A stretch of DNA of 64,000 bases from Flavisphingopyxis sp963800335. Its GTDB lineage: Bacteria; Pseudomonadota; Alphaproteobacteria; Sphingomonadales; Sphingomonadaceae. The translations under genes were made by a program, and so were the position numbers. This document shows, piece by piece, positions 63,280-64,000 of the stretch. Location of the stretch: contig CAWDAN010000001.1 in assembly GCA_963800335.1 (NCBI GenBank), forward strand, positions 1 to 64,000, written 5' to 3'. Positions within the stretch are counted from its first letter, which is position 1, and every line of letters starts with the position of its first letter. The notes under the pieces were generated by a model. That model did no database searches. It was given only the letters and a program-made list of their open reading frames with translations, and was not told the DNA's origin.

Positions 63280-64000
63280 ATGAGCAGCAAAGCTCGAGCA
63301 GCGGTCATCGAAATCCGGCAGCAGGCCAGCCACACCTTCTACGGCGGCAAGGTCTTCGCAACCGCATCGTCGATCGCGCTGGCGCTGGCGCTCACCGCCC
63401 CGGCCGCCGCAGAGGACAGCACCGACAATTCGCCAACCTCAGAGGTCCAGCCGGCTTCGGGTCAGGCAGGACGAACTTATACGCCTGCCGATTTCACGCG
63501 CTATGCACCCAAGACCGCGCTCGACATGGTCCGCCAGATCCCCGGTTTCTCGATCCAGGGCGGCGACAACGGCAATCGCGGTCTTGGCCAGGCAACGCAG
63601 AACGTCCTGCTCAACAGCCAGCGCGTGTCGGGCAAGTCGAACGATGCCGCGACCGCATTGTCGCGGATCGATGCGGCCAGCGTCACGCGCATCGAGATCG
63701 TCGACGGCGCCTCGCTCGATATTCCCGGCCTGTCGGGCCAGGTCGCCAATGTCGTTTATGCGAGCAAGGCCTTCGGCGGGACGTTCGAATGGTACCCGCA
63801 AATCCGCCCCGGGCTCGATGACAACTGGTTCGCGGGCAGCGTCTCGCTGAGTGGCAAGGCCGGATCGACCGACTGGAGCGCGAGCGTGTCGAACGACGCT
63901 GAACGGCAAGGCCATTGGGGTCCCGAATACCTCCGCGATGCCAATGGCGTGTTGCTGCTGACACGTGACGAACATGCCAGCTACTATCGCGACCGGCCGC
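63280..64000 (+). CDS. TonB-dependent outer-membrane receptor, N-terminal part (truncated by window)
   Basis: The first 240 residues of a TonB-dependent receptor. ATG at 63280 follows GGGAGAAG. A signal peptide ends near A-P-A-A-A-E, followed by Y-T-P-A-D-F-T-R-Y-A-P-K-T-A-L-D-M-V-R-Q-I-P-G-F-S, the start of the plug domain as found in sphingomonad receptors. No TonB box is obvious. The barrel lies beyond the window. Its cargo is unknown and it is 42 kb from the lasso cluster. Confidence 0.85.
   Translation, partial: MSSKARAAVIEIRQQASHTFYGGKVFATASSIALALALTAPAAAEDSTDNSPTSEVQPASGQAGRTYTPADFTRYAPKTALDMVRQIPGFSIQGGDNGNRGLGQATQNVLLNSQRVSGKSNDAATALSRIDAASVTRIEIVDGASLDIPGLSGQVANVVYASKAFGGTFEWYPQIRPGLDDNWFAGSVSLSGKAGSTDWSASVSNDAERQGHWGPEYLRDANGVLLLTRDEHASYYRDRP

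Noticed and set aside
1..64000. CRISPR arrays, prophage, IS elements or integrases
   Set aside because: No regularly spaced direct repeats, transposase or integrase genes, or phage structural genes were seen on either strand.

Overview
The window is a high-GC alphaproteobacterial chromosome segment, most likely from the Sphingomonadales. This rests on the style of the str/S10/spc ribosomal proteins (a Gly/Arg-rich N-terminal arm on S5, long zinc-free S14), a CrtZ-type carotenoid hydroxylase, many Ala-rich lipoproteins, a sphingomonad-style TonB receptor, and short palindromic repeats of the kind common in these genomes. No database search was possible; species is not assigned. Layout: a tRNA 3' end (1-39); an ion channel, an M14 peptidase, a diguanylate cyclase and a serine hydrolase (89-4675); a RiPP cluster (4719-20815); a nitrilase, a quinone oxidoreductase, a lactamase-fold lipoprotein, CrtZ, a TPP enzyme and an aldehyde dehydrogenase (20933-27773); CoA-transferase subunits flanking two HAD lipoproteins, a second serine hydrolase, tryptophan dioxygenase and three envelope proteins (27936-35988); an M14 hydrolase facing a RimK/retropepsin pair (36032-38542); adk-secY and the spc, S10 and str ribosomal genes on the minus strand (38661-55630); an S9 peptidase, an isoaspartyl peptidase and a subtilisin autotransporter (55963-61406); then a HAD nucleotidase, dapD and a truncated TonB receptor (61587-64000). 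The main discovery is at 4719-20815: a lasso-peptide biosynthetic cluster with an exceptional set of tailoring genes. A 48-residue precursor, absent from any list of longer open frames, lies at 8989-9135 behind the strongest ribosome-binding site of the cluster. It has a W-x-x-P-x-L leader motif, Thr at -2, and a predicted 17-residue core GGSFDPNDQDDSFYTVS that can close an 8-residue Gly1-Asp8 ring and ends in Ser. Around it are the full lasso machinery (split B1 and B2, Asn-synthetase-like cyclase, ABC exporter), an HprK-like kinase, a nucleotidyltransferase, two 2-oxoglutarate oxygenases (AspH type and JmjC/cupin type), four different sulfotransferases, a GT8-like glycosyltransferase and a giant permease/FG-GAP/UnbV fusion. 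The genes form two operons that run into each other with no gap at 14141/14142. No TonB receptor, FecI/FecR or isopeptidase is present, so this differs from the well-known sphingomonad lasso loci. Sequence quality matters here. Ten genes between 21.9 and 61.4 kb, including the essential secY, rplC and rpmD, carry 17 inferred single-base indels, whereas no indel is seen in the first 21.9 kb. I treat these as probable assembly errors rather than pseudogenes, with the S9 peptidase (four shifts plus a stop) the least certain case.
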